Part shown: positions 26,618-34,521 of the stretch, piece by piece
Layout: every line of letters starts with the position of its first letter
How positions within the stretch are numbered: position 1 is the first letter of the stretch
Origin: AWTP1-18 sp036504515
GTDB taxonomy: Bacteria; Pseudomonadota; Gammaproteobacteria; Burkholderiales; Rhodocyclaceae
Assembly (NCBI GenBank): GCA_036504515.1
Contig: DASXVA010000001.1
Coordinates: 372,001-436,000, forward strand
Direction of reading: 5' to 3'
DNA length: 64,000 bases
The notes under the pieces: generated by a model
Seen by the model: the letters and a program-made list of their open reading frames with translations, nothing else
Told to the model about the DNA's origin: nothing
Database searches by the model: none
Translations under genes and position numbers: made by a program

Positions 26618-27160
26618 TCAGAACGACAAGCCGAAATCGCCGGCTATCAGACGCAACCAGGCGTCGAGTCGGCCTTCGCTCAGGTCTGCCTGATTGTCCT
26701 GATCGATCACCAGGCCGATGAATTGTCCGTTCACCACGGCATCCGAATGGTTGAAGGTGTAGCCGTCGCTAGGCCAGGCACCCACGACCTTGCCGCCACG
26801 ATCCGTCACAAAATCGTAGAGATCGATCATGGCGTTCACGTATTCGTTGGGGTAGGACTTCTGATCACCAAGGCCATAAATAGCAACGGTCTTGCCACTG
26901 AAATCCGCTTCGTCTAATCGTTCCAGTGCCTCTTCCCAACTTTCCTCGTCACAATCCGATGACTTGCCGGGTAATTGGCCCTCACCCAGGGTCGGTGTAC
27001 CGAAAATCAGCAAGTCATAGGCCGCCAAATCCTCCAGGCTGGCGCGATTGATATTGACTGCCGCCGCCATGGTTTCATCATCAAAACGTTTCTTGATGGA
27101 CTTTGCAATCTTTCGGGTATTACCGGTACTCGTGCCGAAAAACAATCCAATACGTGCCAT
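26618..27160 (-). CDS. fldA: flavodoxin (long-chain type)
   Basis: 180 aa FMN protein that replaces ferredoxin as a low-potential electron carrier when iron is scarce. Seen: phosphate-binding loop GLFFGTSTGNTRKIAKSI at residues 5-22, LLIFGTPTLGEGQLPG with the 50s loop, VAIYGLGDQKSYPNEYVNAMIDLY, and the long-chain insert followed by VVNGQFIGLVIDQDNQ. Ribosome binding site GAAAGGA upstream. The likely Fur box at the head of the operon fits an iron-starvation role. Confidence 0.95.
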   Translation of the reverse strand: MARIGLFFGTSTGNTRKIAKSIKKRFDDETMAAAVNINRASLEDLAAYDLLIFGTPTLGEGQLPGKSSDCDEESWEEALERLDEADFSGKTVAIYGLGDQKSYPNEYVNAMIDLYDFVTDRGGKVVGAWPSDGYTFNHSDAVVNGQFIGLVIDQDNQADLSEGRLDAWLRLIAGDFGLSF

Positions 27161-27234
27161 GGGAAATCCTTTCGATTGGGGTCGCTATAAAGCAGAAAAA
27201 CATCTGAAACTCAGGCCTGGGAAACTTTCCAGGC

Positions 27235-28584
27235 TTATGCGGGGACGATACTGCCCTCTTGATTGTTGATACGAACCAGCGCTGCTGCAAAACTCGAAAC
27301 GCCGGCTCCCTTGAACAGGAAGCAGGGTTTTCCCTGGCGTTTGCACTGGCTCTTGATGCGGTAGTAGGCTGGATGGGAGACACAGTCGGTAGGGCAGATG
27401 ACGGCGTCAGCACCGTTGATCATGTCTGGCAAACGGGACAGGGATTCTTCTTGGCCACCATCGTGATGGATGAGTTTGATACCCAGCTTCTCTGCCAATC
27501 GGCGATAGTGGGTCACCAGTTGAGAACGACCACCGACGCAAAGAATGCGACGAGTACGGGCGACTTCCGTGGCAGAGCAGTCGTCGCAATTTTCACCGCA
27601 GCTCGCGGGGGCCTCCGTCATCAGCAGCGACTCCAGAGCTTCCCGTTCCGAGGCCAGCAGGTCTCTTTCCTGCCGTGTCTGGTCGAGTTCTGCCCGCAGT
27701 TCCTTAAGGCTTTCTTCCTGTTGCCGGGCCCGTTCGGCCACAACCAATAAATGCTCGTTGCTGTCGCTGAGGGCCAGCAATTTCCGCCCCATGTCCACCA
27801 TGGCCATGCCGGACTCGTACTGTTCAAGCCGTGATTTGAGCGCTTGCACTTCCCGGTCGCGATTCGATTGTAGGGCGCCCTCTTCCAGTCGGGCCTGCAA
27901 CTTCTCTTGCCATTGGATTTCGCGGCGAGCGAAATCCTGTCTGGTTTCTTCCAGGCAGCCCTTGAGTTCAACAAGTTCCCGGGCCATGGCTTCCATGCGC
28001 CGCACATCCGCCGTCTGCCCCGCGCCCACCTGATGGGACAACATATGGATGTCGCCATAGGCCTGATCGCGGGTATCGGCATTGGCATCCGGGGGTGTCA
28101 CCGTGGCCCAGAGCGCACCGGCCACGTCACCTTGACGCAGATGCTGCTGCCACAAGCTGCGAACTTCGGTTTCGCTTCGGGCGGCATCGAAGGCTTTTAT
28201 TGTTTGCTGATAGCGCCGTTCAAAGAATTTTTGCAGCGCCTCGGCAAAGGGCGTTTTTTCCCGGGAGTGATTCACGGCCTCCACGTGCAAGGAAAACTCG
28301 TTGTCCCGGGTGGCCATGAAGTTGAAGCGTTTGGACAAGGCTGCCAAATCATCCATGGGCAGGCAGGTACCCACCACCGGGCAATGCAACTTGTCTTCCA
28401 GTTGCCACAACTTGCGACGGCAACGGCGGACGGGAGCCTCGGCTACCGGTACTGTTTTCTGATGGCCCGGCAATGGGGCAAAAAACGGCAGCGGTGCAGC
28501 CTGGTCCAGCACCGTGTTGCTGGCCGCTTCATTGAACAACTGCCGTATCTGTTTGCCCAGCATCGGTACAGTAAGTTTGCTCAT
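27235..28584 (-). CDS. DUF2325 domain protein with central coiled coil
   Basis: 449 aa. The C-terminal DUF2325 domain (about 340-445) shows ILCVGGRSQLVTHYRRLAEKLG, IKLIHHDGGQEESLSRL, ADAVICPTDCVSHPAYYRIK, SQCKRQGKPCFLFKG. Residues about 195-320 are a long charged coiled coil (MARELVELKGCLEETRQDF through LLASEREALESL). The N-terminal 100 residues include Cys/His pairs (RRCRRKL, LHCPVVGTCLP) that could bind metal. GENCDDC at about 332 links coil and domain. The biochemical role of DUF2325 is not established to my knowledge. A GGAGGCGACC ribosome binding site precedes the ATG. Confidence 0.88.
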   Translation of the reverse strand: MSKLTVPMLGKQIRQLFNEAASNTVLDQAAPLPFFAPLPGHQKTVPVAEAPVRRCRRKLWQLEDKLHCPVVGTCLPMDDLAALSKRFNFMATRDNEFSLHVEAVNHSREKTPFAEALQKFFERRYQQTIKAFDAARSETEVRSLWQQHLRQGDVAGALWATVTPPDANADTRDQAYGDIHMLSHQVGAGQTADVRRMEAMARELVELKGCLEETRQDFARREIQWQEKLQARLEEGALQSNRDREVQALKSRLEQYESGMAMVDMGRKLLALSDSNEHLLVVAERARQQEESLKELRAELDQTRQERDLLASEREALESLLMTEAPASCGENCDDCSATEVARTRRILCVGGRSQLVTHYRRLAEKLGIKLIHHDGGQEESLSRLPDMINGADAVICPTDCVSHPAYYRIKSQCKRQGKPCFLFKGAGVSSFAAALVRINNQEGSIVPA

Positions 28585-28594
28585 GGTCGCCTCC

Positions 28595-28873
28595 TTAGTG
28601 GCTCAGCTGAGCGGCCAGCGGACTATGGCAGTCCAGGGCCAGTGTGCGTTGGCGATGGGCTTGCTCATCTTCAAACTGGGCGAGCAATTGGCTCACCACA
28701 TCCCGCATCAAAGACTCCGTTTCCGGGTGTCCCTGCACATAGCGCAGTTGATGGGTAACGATGGCCCGCTGACGGGGGCAGGCAGGAACAATGGGCAGGC
28801 TGCCGAGGGACCAGAGCAGGGATGCCAGCACGGACTGGAGACTGGGGCCCCGCAGATAGTTTTCTGTGGTCAT
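28595..28873 (-). CDS. hypothetical 92-aa protein in the iron-type operon
   Basis: 92 aa, not recognised. A hydrophobic stretch SVLASLLWSLGSLPIVPACP near residues 14-33 is followed by a helical polar half (MRDVVSQLLAQFEDEQAHRQRT) and ends LAAQLSH. It lies four bases after the 53-aa membrane protein gene and ten bases before the DUF2325 gene, so the three are tightly coupled. Two cysteines and several histidines could matter but nothing is conserved that I can name. Confidence 0.7.
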   Translation of the reverse strand: MTTENYLRGPSLQSVLASLLWSLGSLPIVPACPRQRAIVTHQLRYVQGHPETESLMRDVVSQLLAQFEDEQAHRQRTLALDCHSPLAAQLSH

Positions 28874-28877
28874 GGCC

Positions 28878-29039
28878 TCAGGCTCCGACCGGGAGGGAAG
28901 TGTTCAGGTCCAGAGCCCACCAGACCATGACGGCCAACAGGGTGAGGACGAGGACAAGGCGACGGGGTGCAAAACCGATGTCGGCGCTGACGGGAGCGGG
29001 GAGGCCATGCTTTGCCATGACGGTGCCTGGGGAGGTCAT
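28878..29039 (-). CDS. 53-aa single-pass membrane protein, first gene of the iron-type operon
   Basis: 53 aa; start MTSPGTVMAKHGLP. One clear transmembrane segment near residues 28-43 (LVLVLTLLAVMVWWAL) preceded by APRR, suggesting N-inside topology, and a short tail ending SLPVGA. AAAGGA lies at good distance before the ATG. The next gene starts four bases after the stop. It is not HemP, ExbD or another small iron-uptake protein that I recognise. Evidence for translation is the ribosome binding site, the tight spacing and the hydrophobic helix. Confidence 0.65.
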   Translation of the reverse strand: MTSPGTVMAKHGLPAPVSADIGFAPRRLVLVLTLLAVMVWWALDLNTSLPVGA

Positions 29040-29161
29040 CGCATTTCCTTTCAAGAAAGAAAAGCGCTGACTGGCTACTCCGTGTGCTGGACGGTTTGCT
29101 GGCTTGCGCGAATGGGCCGAAGCCCTTTGCCTAGAGAGATAGGCAACCCCATGCCATGAGG

Positions 29162-29203
29162 CTACCTGAGAATTATTCTCAAGTAGAAACGAGGAGATGT
29201 CAA
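29162..29203 (-). promoter_or_regulatory. promoter with embedded Fur-type box
   Basis: On the minus strand: -35 TTGACA (29203-29198), 17-base spacer, -10 GAGAAT (29180-29175). The -10 lies inside a 25-bp palindrome (29162-29186; arms CTACCTGAGAAT and ATTCTCAAGTAG, one mismatch, one-base centre). Its core TGAGAATTATTCTCA is a 7-1-7 match to the Fur consensus with one difference per half. Iron-loaded Fur would block RNA polymerase here, so the operon 29039-26315 should be induced by iron starvation. Confidence 0.8.
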
Positions 29204-29285
29204 CCGCAACAATGAAAACAAAAAGCCAAACCGCCTTCCCTGGAGAACCGCCCAGTGGAAGAAAACATCGTGAATGCCGCCTGCC

Positions 29286-30086
29286 TCAGGCGCTGCTGAC
29301 GGCCCAGGCGTCGAAAATTGTCATTAGCTGTTTAAGCCCGCGGCGGATGGCAACGGGGCCCGGCGCCAGAATATCGGCGGACTTGATTTCATGGACCTGC
29401 CCCCCGGCGATGGCAGGAATCGCCTCCCAGCCGGGACGAAGGGAAAGCTGTTCGGGACGAAATTTCTTGCCACACCAGGAACCGATGATGATGTCGGGAG
29501 CCCGCTGCAGAACCTCGTCCGTAGCAGCAATGATGCGTTCCTTGGCACCGAAGCAACGGCCCAACTCGGCGAAGACATCCGTGCCGCCCGCGATGGCGAT
29601 CAGCTCGGATACCCAGCCAATGGCGGAAATCAACGGCTCGTTCCATTCTTCAAAATACACCTTGGGATGGCTCCCTCGCTGAACGGCGAACTGCCGAGCA
29701 GCCTCAAGGCAGGATTCCAGTTCGGCCACTAGCGCCATGGATTTTTCCTCGGCCCCCACCAAGCGGCCCAGAGTTTCCACCATGGCAAGAATGTCCTCGA
29801 CACTGCGCTGATTGAAGTGATGAACCTGCACGCCGACCTTGGCCAAGTCGCGGCAAATGTCCGCTTGAAGATTGGAGAAACCCAAAACCAGATCCGGCTT
29901 TACCGCGAGAATTTTTTCGAGATTGCCGCTGGAAAAACCATAGACCTTGGGCTTCTCTTTACGAGTTTTCGGGGGATAGACCGTGAAGCCGGATATGCCG
30001 GCAATGCGGTCTTGCACCCCTAATTCGTAGAGCACTTCCACCGTCTCGGTGGACAGGCAAACAATGCGTTGCGGCAACCTTGCCAT
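29286..30086 (-). CDS. signal-less cobalamin-binding-protein-like (BtuF fold) protein
   Basis: 266 aa, type III periplasmic-binding-protein fold (COG0614-like) but starting directly at the domain: RIVCLSTETVEVLYELG is at residues 7-23, with no signal peptide. Also ILAVKPDLVLGFSNLQADI, FNQRSVEDILAMVETLGRLVG, and VYFEEWNEPLISAIGWVSELI. It follows btuF in the same reading frame after TAA and one codon, without a visible ribosome binding site. Similar signal-less proteins occur in other proteobacteria; I know no proven role. A cytosolic corrinoid-binding role is inference. Last gene of the maeB-qor-btuF operon. Confidence 0.8.
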   Translation of the reverse strand: MARLPQRIVCLSTETVEVLYELGVQDRIAGISGFTVYPPKTRKEKPKVYGFSSGNLEKILAVKPDLVLGFSNLQADICRDLAKVGVQVHHFNQRSVEDILAMVETLGRLVGAEEKSMALVAELESCLEAARQFAVQRGSHPKVYFEEWNEPLISAIGWVSELIAIAGGTDVFAELGRCFGAKERIIAATDEVLQRAPDIIIGSWCGKKFRPEQLSLRPGWEAIPAIAGGQVHEIKSADILAPGPVAIRRGLKQLMTIFDAWAVSSA

Positions 30087-30089
30087 GAC

Positions 30090-30971
30090 TTATTTGCGCT
30101 TGCTGCGAGCGGTTTCCAAGTGGATGCAGAGCTTCTCGGCACCATCCAGAATTCGCGGTGTGTGGCGCTGGATCAGCTCCGGCGGCACAAAGTAGAGATT
30201 GTCCAGTTTCACCGCCGTCATGCTGCTCCATCGCTTCCAGTCGTCCAGCCACTCAGGACGGGAATCCCCCATGCCGCTGGCGACAATGACTTCCGGGTTG
30301 GCGGCGATGACACCCTCGACGCTGACCGTTGGCGCCAGGGTGGGCAGCTTGGCAAAAACATTACGTCCGCCACAAAGGCGCAGGGCATCGCTGATGATCT
30401 GCTTGCCGTTCACCGTCATCAGGGGCTGTTTCCAGATTTGGTAAAAGACATTGATCGGCGGACGCTGGCTGTAACGGGCTGTGAGCTTTGCATAGCGATC
30501 GCGGAAGCGGGCGGCTTCGGCGTTGGCAATGCTCTCCGTGCCTGCCAGCTTGCCGTAACGCTCCAGGTCCTTGGCGATGTCTTCGATGCGGTCCGGTTGG
30601 GTGATGTACACCGGCAGGCCCAGACCCTTGAGTTTGGCAACGTTAGCGGCGGCATTGCCACTCTCCCAAGCCACGATCAGGTCGGGTTTGAGGGCCGCAA
30701 TGGCTTCCAGATCAAGGCGGGAATAGCCGCCGACCCGGGGGATTTTCTTGGCGGCCTCCGGGTAGTCGCTGTACTCGACAGCACCCACCAGCTTGTCGCC
30801 AGCACCGGCAGCAAAGAGCACTTCCGTGACATGGGGAGCCAAACTGACGATGCGTTTGGCCGGGGCGGCAAGCAGCAACACCGCACCGGTATCGTCGGTG
30901 ACTTGAACTTCGGCGTGCACGGAAGTCCCTGACAAGGCAGTCAGGAGGCCCAACAGAAACCGCCACTTCAC
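30090..30971 (-). CDS. btuF: periplasmic cobalamin-binding protein BtuF
   Basis: 293 aa. GTG start in a GTGA overlap with the qor stop. Signal peptide MKWRFLLGLLTALSGTSVHA, then the type III binding-protein fold: RIVSLAPHVTEVLFAAGAGDKLVGAVEYSDYP, LEAIAALKPDLIVAW, and QRPPINVFYQIWKQPLMTVNG, all typical of BtuF. It should feed the BtuCD permease encoded at 7409-9165, which has no binding protein of its own in its operon. It lies behind maeB and qor, and no riboswitch is seen for this unit. Confidence 0.9.
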   Translation of the reverse strand: MKWRFLLGLLTALSGTSVHAEVQVTDDTGAVLLLAAPAKRIVSLAPHVTEVLFAAGAGDKLVGAVEYSDYPEAAKKIPRVGGYSRLDLEAIAALKPDLIVAWESGNAAANVAKLKGLGLPVYITQPDRIEDIAKDLERYGKLAGTESIANAEAARFRDRYAKLTARYSQRPPINVFYQIWKQPLMTVNGKQIISDALRLCGGRNVFAKLPTLAPTVSVEGVIAANPEVIVASGMGDSRPEWLDDWKRWSSMTAVKLDNLYFVPPELIQRHTPRILDGAEKLCIHLETARSKRK

Positions 30972-31942
30972 GGCAACAGTACCGTGCTGCCAGTGGTGCG
31001 ACGTTCCGCCAGATCCCGTTGCGCCTGGGGAACATCCCGCAGGGCATAGGTCTGGCCGATTTCGATTTTGACCTTGCCGCTCAGAATCATGGCGAACAAC
31101 TCTTCGGCCATGGGCAACAGGAGTTCCCGCTTGCGGGTGTAGGTGGTCAATGTCGGCCGGGTGAGAAACAGGGAACCGCGCTTGCTCAATTCCAGGGGAC
31201 TGAACAGGGGTACCGGACCGGAAGCATTGCCGTAAGTGACCATCATGCCCAAAGGTCGAAGGCAGTCGAGGGAATCGAAGAAAGTATCTTTACCAATGGC
31301 GTCATAAACCACGGCAACACCTTCACCACCGGTCAGGGCTTTCACCTCTTGCGCAAGATTGCCTTCCCCCAGCACGAGAACATGGTCGCAACCGTGGCTC
31401 TGGGCCAAAGCGACTTTGCTGCGAACGCCAACCGTGCCGATGACAAAAGCCCCCAATGCCTTGGCCCACTGGGCGGCAATCAAACCTACGCCGCCTGCAG
31501 CAGCGTGGATCAACACCGTATCGCCCGCCTGGACCTTATAGGTCTGCCGCAGCAGATATTGCACGGTGAGCCCGCGCAACAGCATGGAGGCGGCAACATT
31601 GCTGGAAATACCTTCCGGTAGTTTGAGCAGCAACTGGGCTGAAATGTTGCGGGCCTCGGCATAGGCGCCGAGGGGACCACCAGCGTAGGCCACCCGATCC
31701 CCCAGTGCGACCTCGGTAACACCTTCACCAACAGCAGTGACTATCCCGGCGGCTTCCTGCCCCAAACCCGAAGGCAAGGGGGAAGGATAGAGGCCGCTGC
31801 GGGCGTAGATGTCGGTGAAGTTAAGACCGATGGCCTCCTGCCGCAGGGTGACCTCCCCGGGGCCGGGAGGCGGAACGTCCACCGTCTCCCACTGCAGAAC
31901 TTCGGGACCACCGTTCTGGTAAAAGCGATAGGCGCCCGTCAT
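30968..31942 (-). CDS. qor: zinc-independent quinone oxidoreductase (MDR family)
   Basis: 324 aa from MTGAYRFYQNGGPEVLQW; an earlier in-frame ATG lies within the maeB end. NADPH:quinone reductase of the medium-chain dehydrogenase superfamily. Seen: LNFTDIYARSGLYP, LGQEAAGIVTAVGEGV, the cofactor loop VLIHAAAGGVGLIAAQWAKALG and VVYDAIGKDTFFDSLDCLRPLG. Zinc ligands are absent, as in QOR. Four bases after maeB, overlapping btuF by four bases. Confidence 0.92.
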   Translation of the reverse strand: MTGAYRFYQNGGPEVLQWETVDVPPPGPGEVTLRQEAIGLNFTDIYARSGLYPSPLPSGLGQEAAGIVTAVGEGVTEVALGDRVAYAGGPLGAYAEARNISAQLLLKLPEGISSNVAASMLLRGLTVQYLLRQTYKVQAGDTVLIHAAAGGVGLIAAQWAKALGAFVIGTVGVRSKVALAQSHGCDHVLVLGEGNLAQEVKALTGGEGVAVVYDAIGKDTFFDSLDCLRPLGMMVTYGNASGPVPLFSPLELSKRGSLFLTRPTLTTYTRKRELLLPMAEELFAMILSGKVKIEIGQTYALRDVPQAQRDLAERRTTGSTVLLP

Positions 31943-31946
31943 GGCT

Positions 31947-34241
31947 TTACTTGCTCTTGCCCATATTGTGATTGGCATCCACCACAGCCAGGGCCGTCAT
32001 GTTCACCAAGCGACGGACAGAAGCTGTTGGCGTCAGGATGTGCACCGACTTTGCGGCACCCAGCAGGATGGGACCGACGGTAATACCGCCGGAAGCCACG
32101 GTCTTGAGCAGGTTGAAGGCAATGTTGGCAGCGTCCAGATTGGGCATGATCAGCAAATTGGCCGAACCCTTGAGTACGGAATCGGGGAACAGGCGCTGAC
32201 GGGTGCTTTCGTCCAGGGCGGCATCGGCGTGCATTTCACCATCCACTTCCAGTTGCGGATCCCGCAGGGCAATCAGTTCCCGGGTACGGCTCATCTTCTG
32301 CGCAGAGCAAGAACTCATGCTGCCGAAATTGGAGTGGGACAGCAACGCAACTTTGGGTGTCAAACCAAAACGACGCACTTCCTCGGCCGCCATCAAAGTG
32401 ATTTCCGCCAGGGCCTCGGCACTGGGATCTTCGTTCACATAGGTATCGCAAACGAAAAGGGTGTGGCTGGGCAACATCAGCAGGTTCATGGCCGCCATGA
32501 AATGGGCGCCTTCTTCCATGCCGATCACATCACTGACGTGCTTGAGGTGCACGTTGTGGCGACCCACGGTGCCGCACAGCACGGCATCCACATCGCCACG
32601 CTTGAGCAGCATGGTGCCGATCAGGGTGGTATCGGAACGGATCAATTGCTTGGCCAGATCCTGAGTCACGCCGCGGCGACCCATGATGCGATGGTATTCC
32701 TGCCAGAGTTCCCGGTAGCGGGCATCGGACGTAGGATTCACCACTTCGAAATCTTCTCCCGCCTTGAGCTTGAGCCCGGCCCGTTCAATCCGCTTGCTGA
32801 TGACTTCAGGACGGCCAACCACTACCGGCTTGGCGATACCCTCCTCGATCACGGCCTGGACAGCCCGCAGCACGCGCTCGTCTTCACCTTCGCAGTAAAG
32901 CACCTTGCAGGGCGACTTCTTGGCAGCAGTGAACACAGGCTTCATGATGAAGCCGGAGTGGTAAACGAAACTGTTGAGCTGATCGCGGTAAGCCGCCATG
33001 TCGGCGATGGGCCGGGTGGCGACACCAGAGTCCATGGCCGCCTGGGCCACGGCCGGGGCGATCTTGACGATCAAACGAGGATCGAAGGGTTTGGGAATCA
33101 GGTACTCGGGGCCGAAGGCCACATTCTCTTCACCATAGGCGGCGGCCACCACGTCGGAACTTTCGGCCTGGGCCAGTTCGGCCAGGGCGCGCACGGCGGC
33201 CAGCTTCATTTCCTCGGTGATGGTGCTCGCCCCTGCATCCAGGGCGCCGCGGAAGATGAAGGGGAAGCAGAGAACATTGTTCACCTGGTTCGGATAGTCG
33301 GAACGGCCGGTGGCCATGATGGCGTCGCCGCGAACCTTCTTTACTTCTTCGGGCAAGATTTCCGGAGTGGGATTGGCCAAAGCGAAAATCAGGGGCTTGG
33401 CCGCCATCTTGGAAACCATGTCGGGCTTGAGCACACCGCCGGCGGACAGGCCGAGGAACACGTCGGCGTCCTGAATCACTTCACCCAAGGTACGGGCATC
33501 GGTTTTCTTGGCGTAGCGGGCCTTGATGTCATCCATCAGCTTGGTGCGGCCTTCATAAACCACCCCTTCCAAGTCAGTGACCCAGATGTTCTCCACCCGG
33601 ATACCGAGCATCACCAGCAGCTCAAGGCAGGCCAAGGCAGCAGCGCCGGCGCCGGAAGTCACCAGTTTCACTTCCTCGGGTTTCTTGCCCACGACCATGA
33701 GGCCGTTGAGGATGGCGGTGCCCACCACGATGGCGGTGCCGTGCTGGTCGTCATGGAAAACGGGAATCTTCATCCGTTCCCGCAGCTTCTTCTCAATATA
33801 GAAGCACTCGGGGGCCTTGATGTCTTCCAGATTGATGCCGCCGAAGGTGGGTTCCATGGCGGCGATGATGTCGATCAGCTTGTCCGGGTCCGATTCGGCC
33901 AATTCGATGTCGAACACATCGATGCCGGAGAATTTCTTGAACAGAACGCCCTTGCCTTCCATCACCGGCTTGGCGGCGAGGGGGCCGATGTTGCCCAGGC
34001 CCAGCACGGCGGTGCCGTTGGTGACCACCCCCACCAGATTGGCGCGGGAGGTATAGCGGCTGGCATTGGCCGGGTTGTCAACGATCTCGTTACAGGCCGC
34101 GGCGACGCCGGGGGAATAGGCCAGAGACAGATCGCGCTGATTGGTCAGGCCCTTGGTGGGCACTACTGCGATTTTGCCGGGGGTGGGAAACTCGTGATAG
34201 TGGAGCGCGGCTTCGCGCAGGTCTTCGGCTTTCTTGTCCAT
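31947..34241 (-). CDS. maeB: NADP-dependent malic enzyme with phosphotransacetylase-like C-terminal domain
   Basis: 764 aa. Converts malate to pyruvate and CO2 with NADP+. Start MDKKAEDLREAALHYHEFP is preceded by GAAGGA; an ORF extension to 34313 has no support. Malic-enzyme N-domain and NAD domain fill about 1-430 (SLAYSPGVAAACNEI, VTNGTAVLGLGNIGPLA, VFHDDQHGTAI, SGAGAAALAC); the C-terminal 330 residues are PTA-like (LLMLPSHTLFVCDTYVNEDPSAEAL). The C-terminal domain of MaeB is usually regulatory rather than catalytic. First gene of the maeB-qor-btuF-btuF-like unit. Confidence 0.95.
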   Translation of the reverse strand: MDKKAEDLREAALHYHEFPTPGKIAVVPTKGLTNQRDLSLAYSPGVAAACNEIVDNPANASRYTSRANLVGVVTNGTAVLGLGNIGPLAAKPVMEGKGVLFKKFSGIDVFDIELAESDPDKLIDIIAAMEPTFGGINLEDIKAPECFYIEKKLRERMKIPVFHDDQHGTAIVVGTAILNGLMVVGKKPEEVKLVTSGAGAAALACLELLVMLGIRVENIWVTDLEGVVYEGRTKLMDDIKARYAKKTDARTLGEVIQDADVFLGLSAGGVLKPDMVSKMAAKPLIFALANPTPEILPEEVKKVRGDAIMATGRSDYPNQVNNVLCFPFIFRGALDAGASTITEEMKLAAVRALAELAQAESSDVVAAAYGEENVAFGPEYLIPKPFDPRLIVKIAPAVAQAAMDSGVATRPIADMAAYRDQLNSFVYHSGFIMKPVFTAAKKSPCKVLYCEGEDERVLRAVQAVIEEGIAKPVVVGRPEVISKRIERAGLKLKAGEDFEVVNPTSDARYRELWQEYHRIMGRRGVTQDLAKQLIRSDTTLIGTMLLKRGDVDAVLCGTVGRHNVHLKHVSDVIGMEEGAHFMAAMNLLMLPSHTLFVCDTYVNEDPSAEALAEITLMAAEEVRRFGLTPKVALLSHSNFGSMSSCSAQKMSRTRELIALRDPQLEVDGEMHADAALDESTRQRLFPDSVLKGSANLLIMPNLDAANIAFNLLKTVASGGITVGPILLGAAKSVHILTPTASVRRLVNMTALAVVDANHNMGKSK

Positions 34242-34521
34242 AGTTCCTTCTACTGTCGTTCTGTTGTTTGTTTTGTATTTCCTGCAGCGGGGCAGGCTCC
34301 TCGGAACGGGCAATCATACTCCCCGCTCCCTTACGCTGATATTGCGGATTACCACGCTGCGCGCCCTTATCCACTTCATGGCCATGTCTTATAAATGACA
34401 GAAGATAGGCGCTATCATCCCCTTCGTCATTCATCTTGCTCTGTATTGCAAGGCAGGGAATGCGGCCCGCAGCTATGGCAGAATCCGGGCAATCATTCAA
34501 ATTTGATAGGGTGGGTCGATC
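34242..34521. other. divergent intergenic region maeB/parA
   Basis: 280 bases between divergent genes. Some AT-rich stretches (TTGTTTGTTTTGT near maeB) but I see no clear promoter, operator or RNA. Confidence 0.4.

Noticed and set aside
31941..34394. 817-codon frame opposite maeB
   Set aside because: Gly/His-rich shadow of maeB with no domain; maeB motifs are unambiguous.
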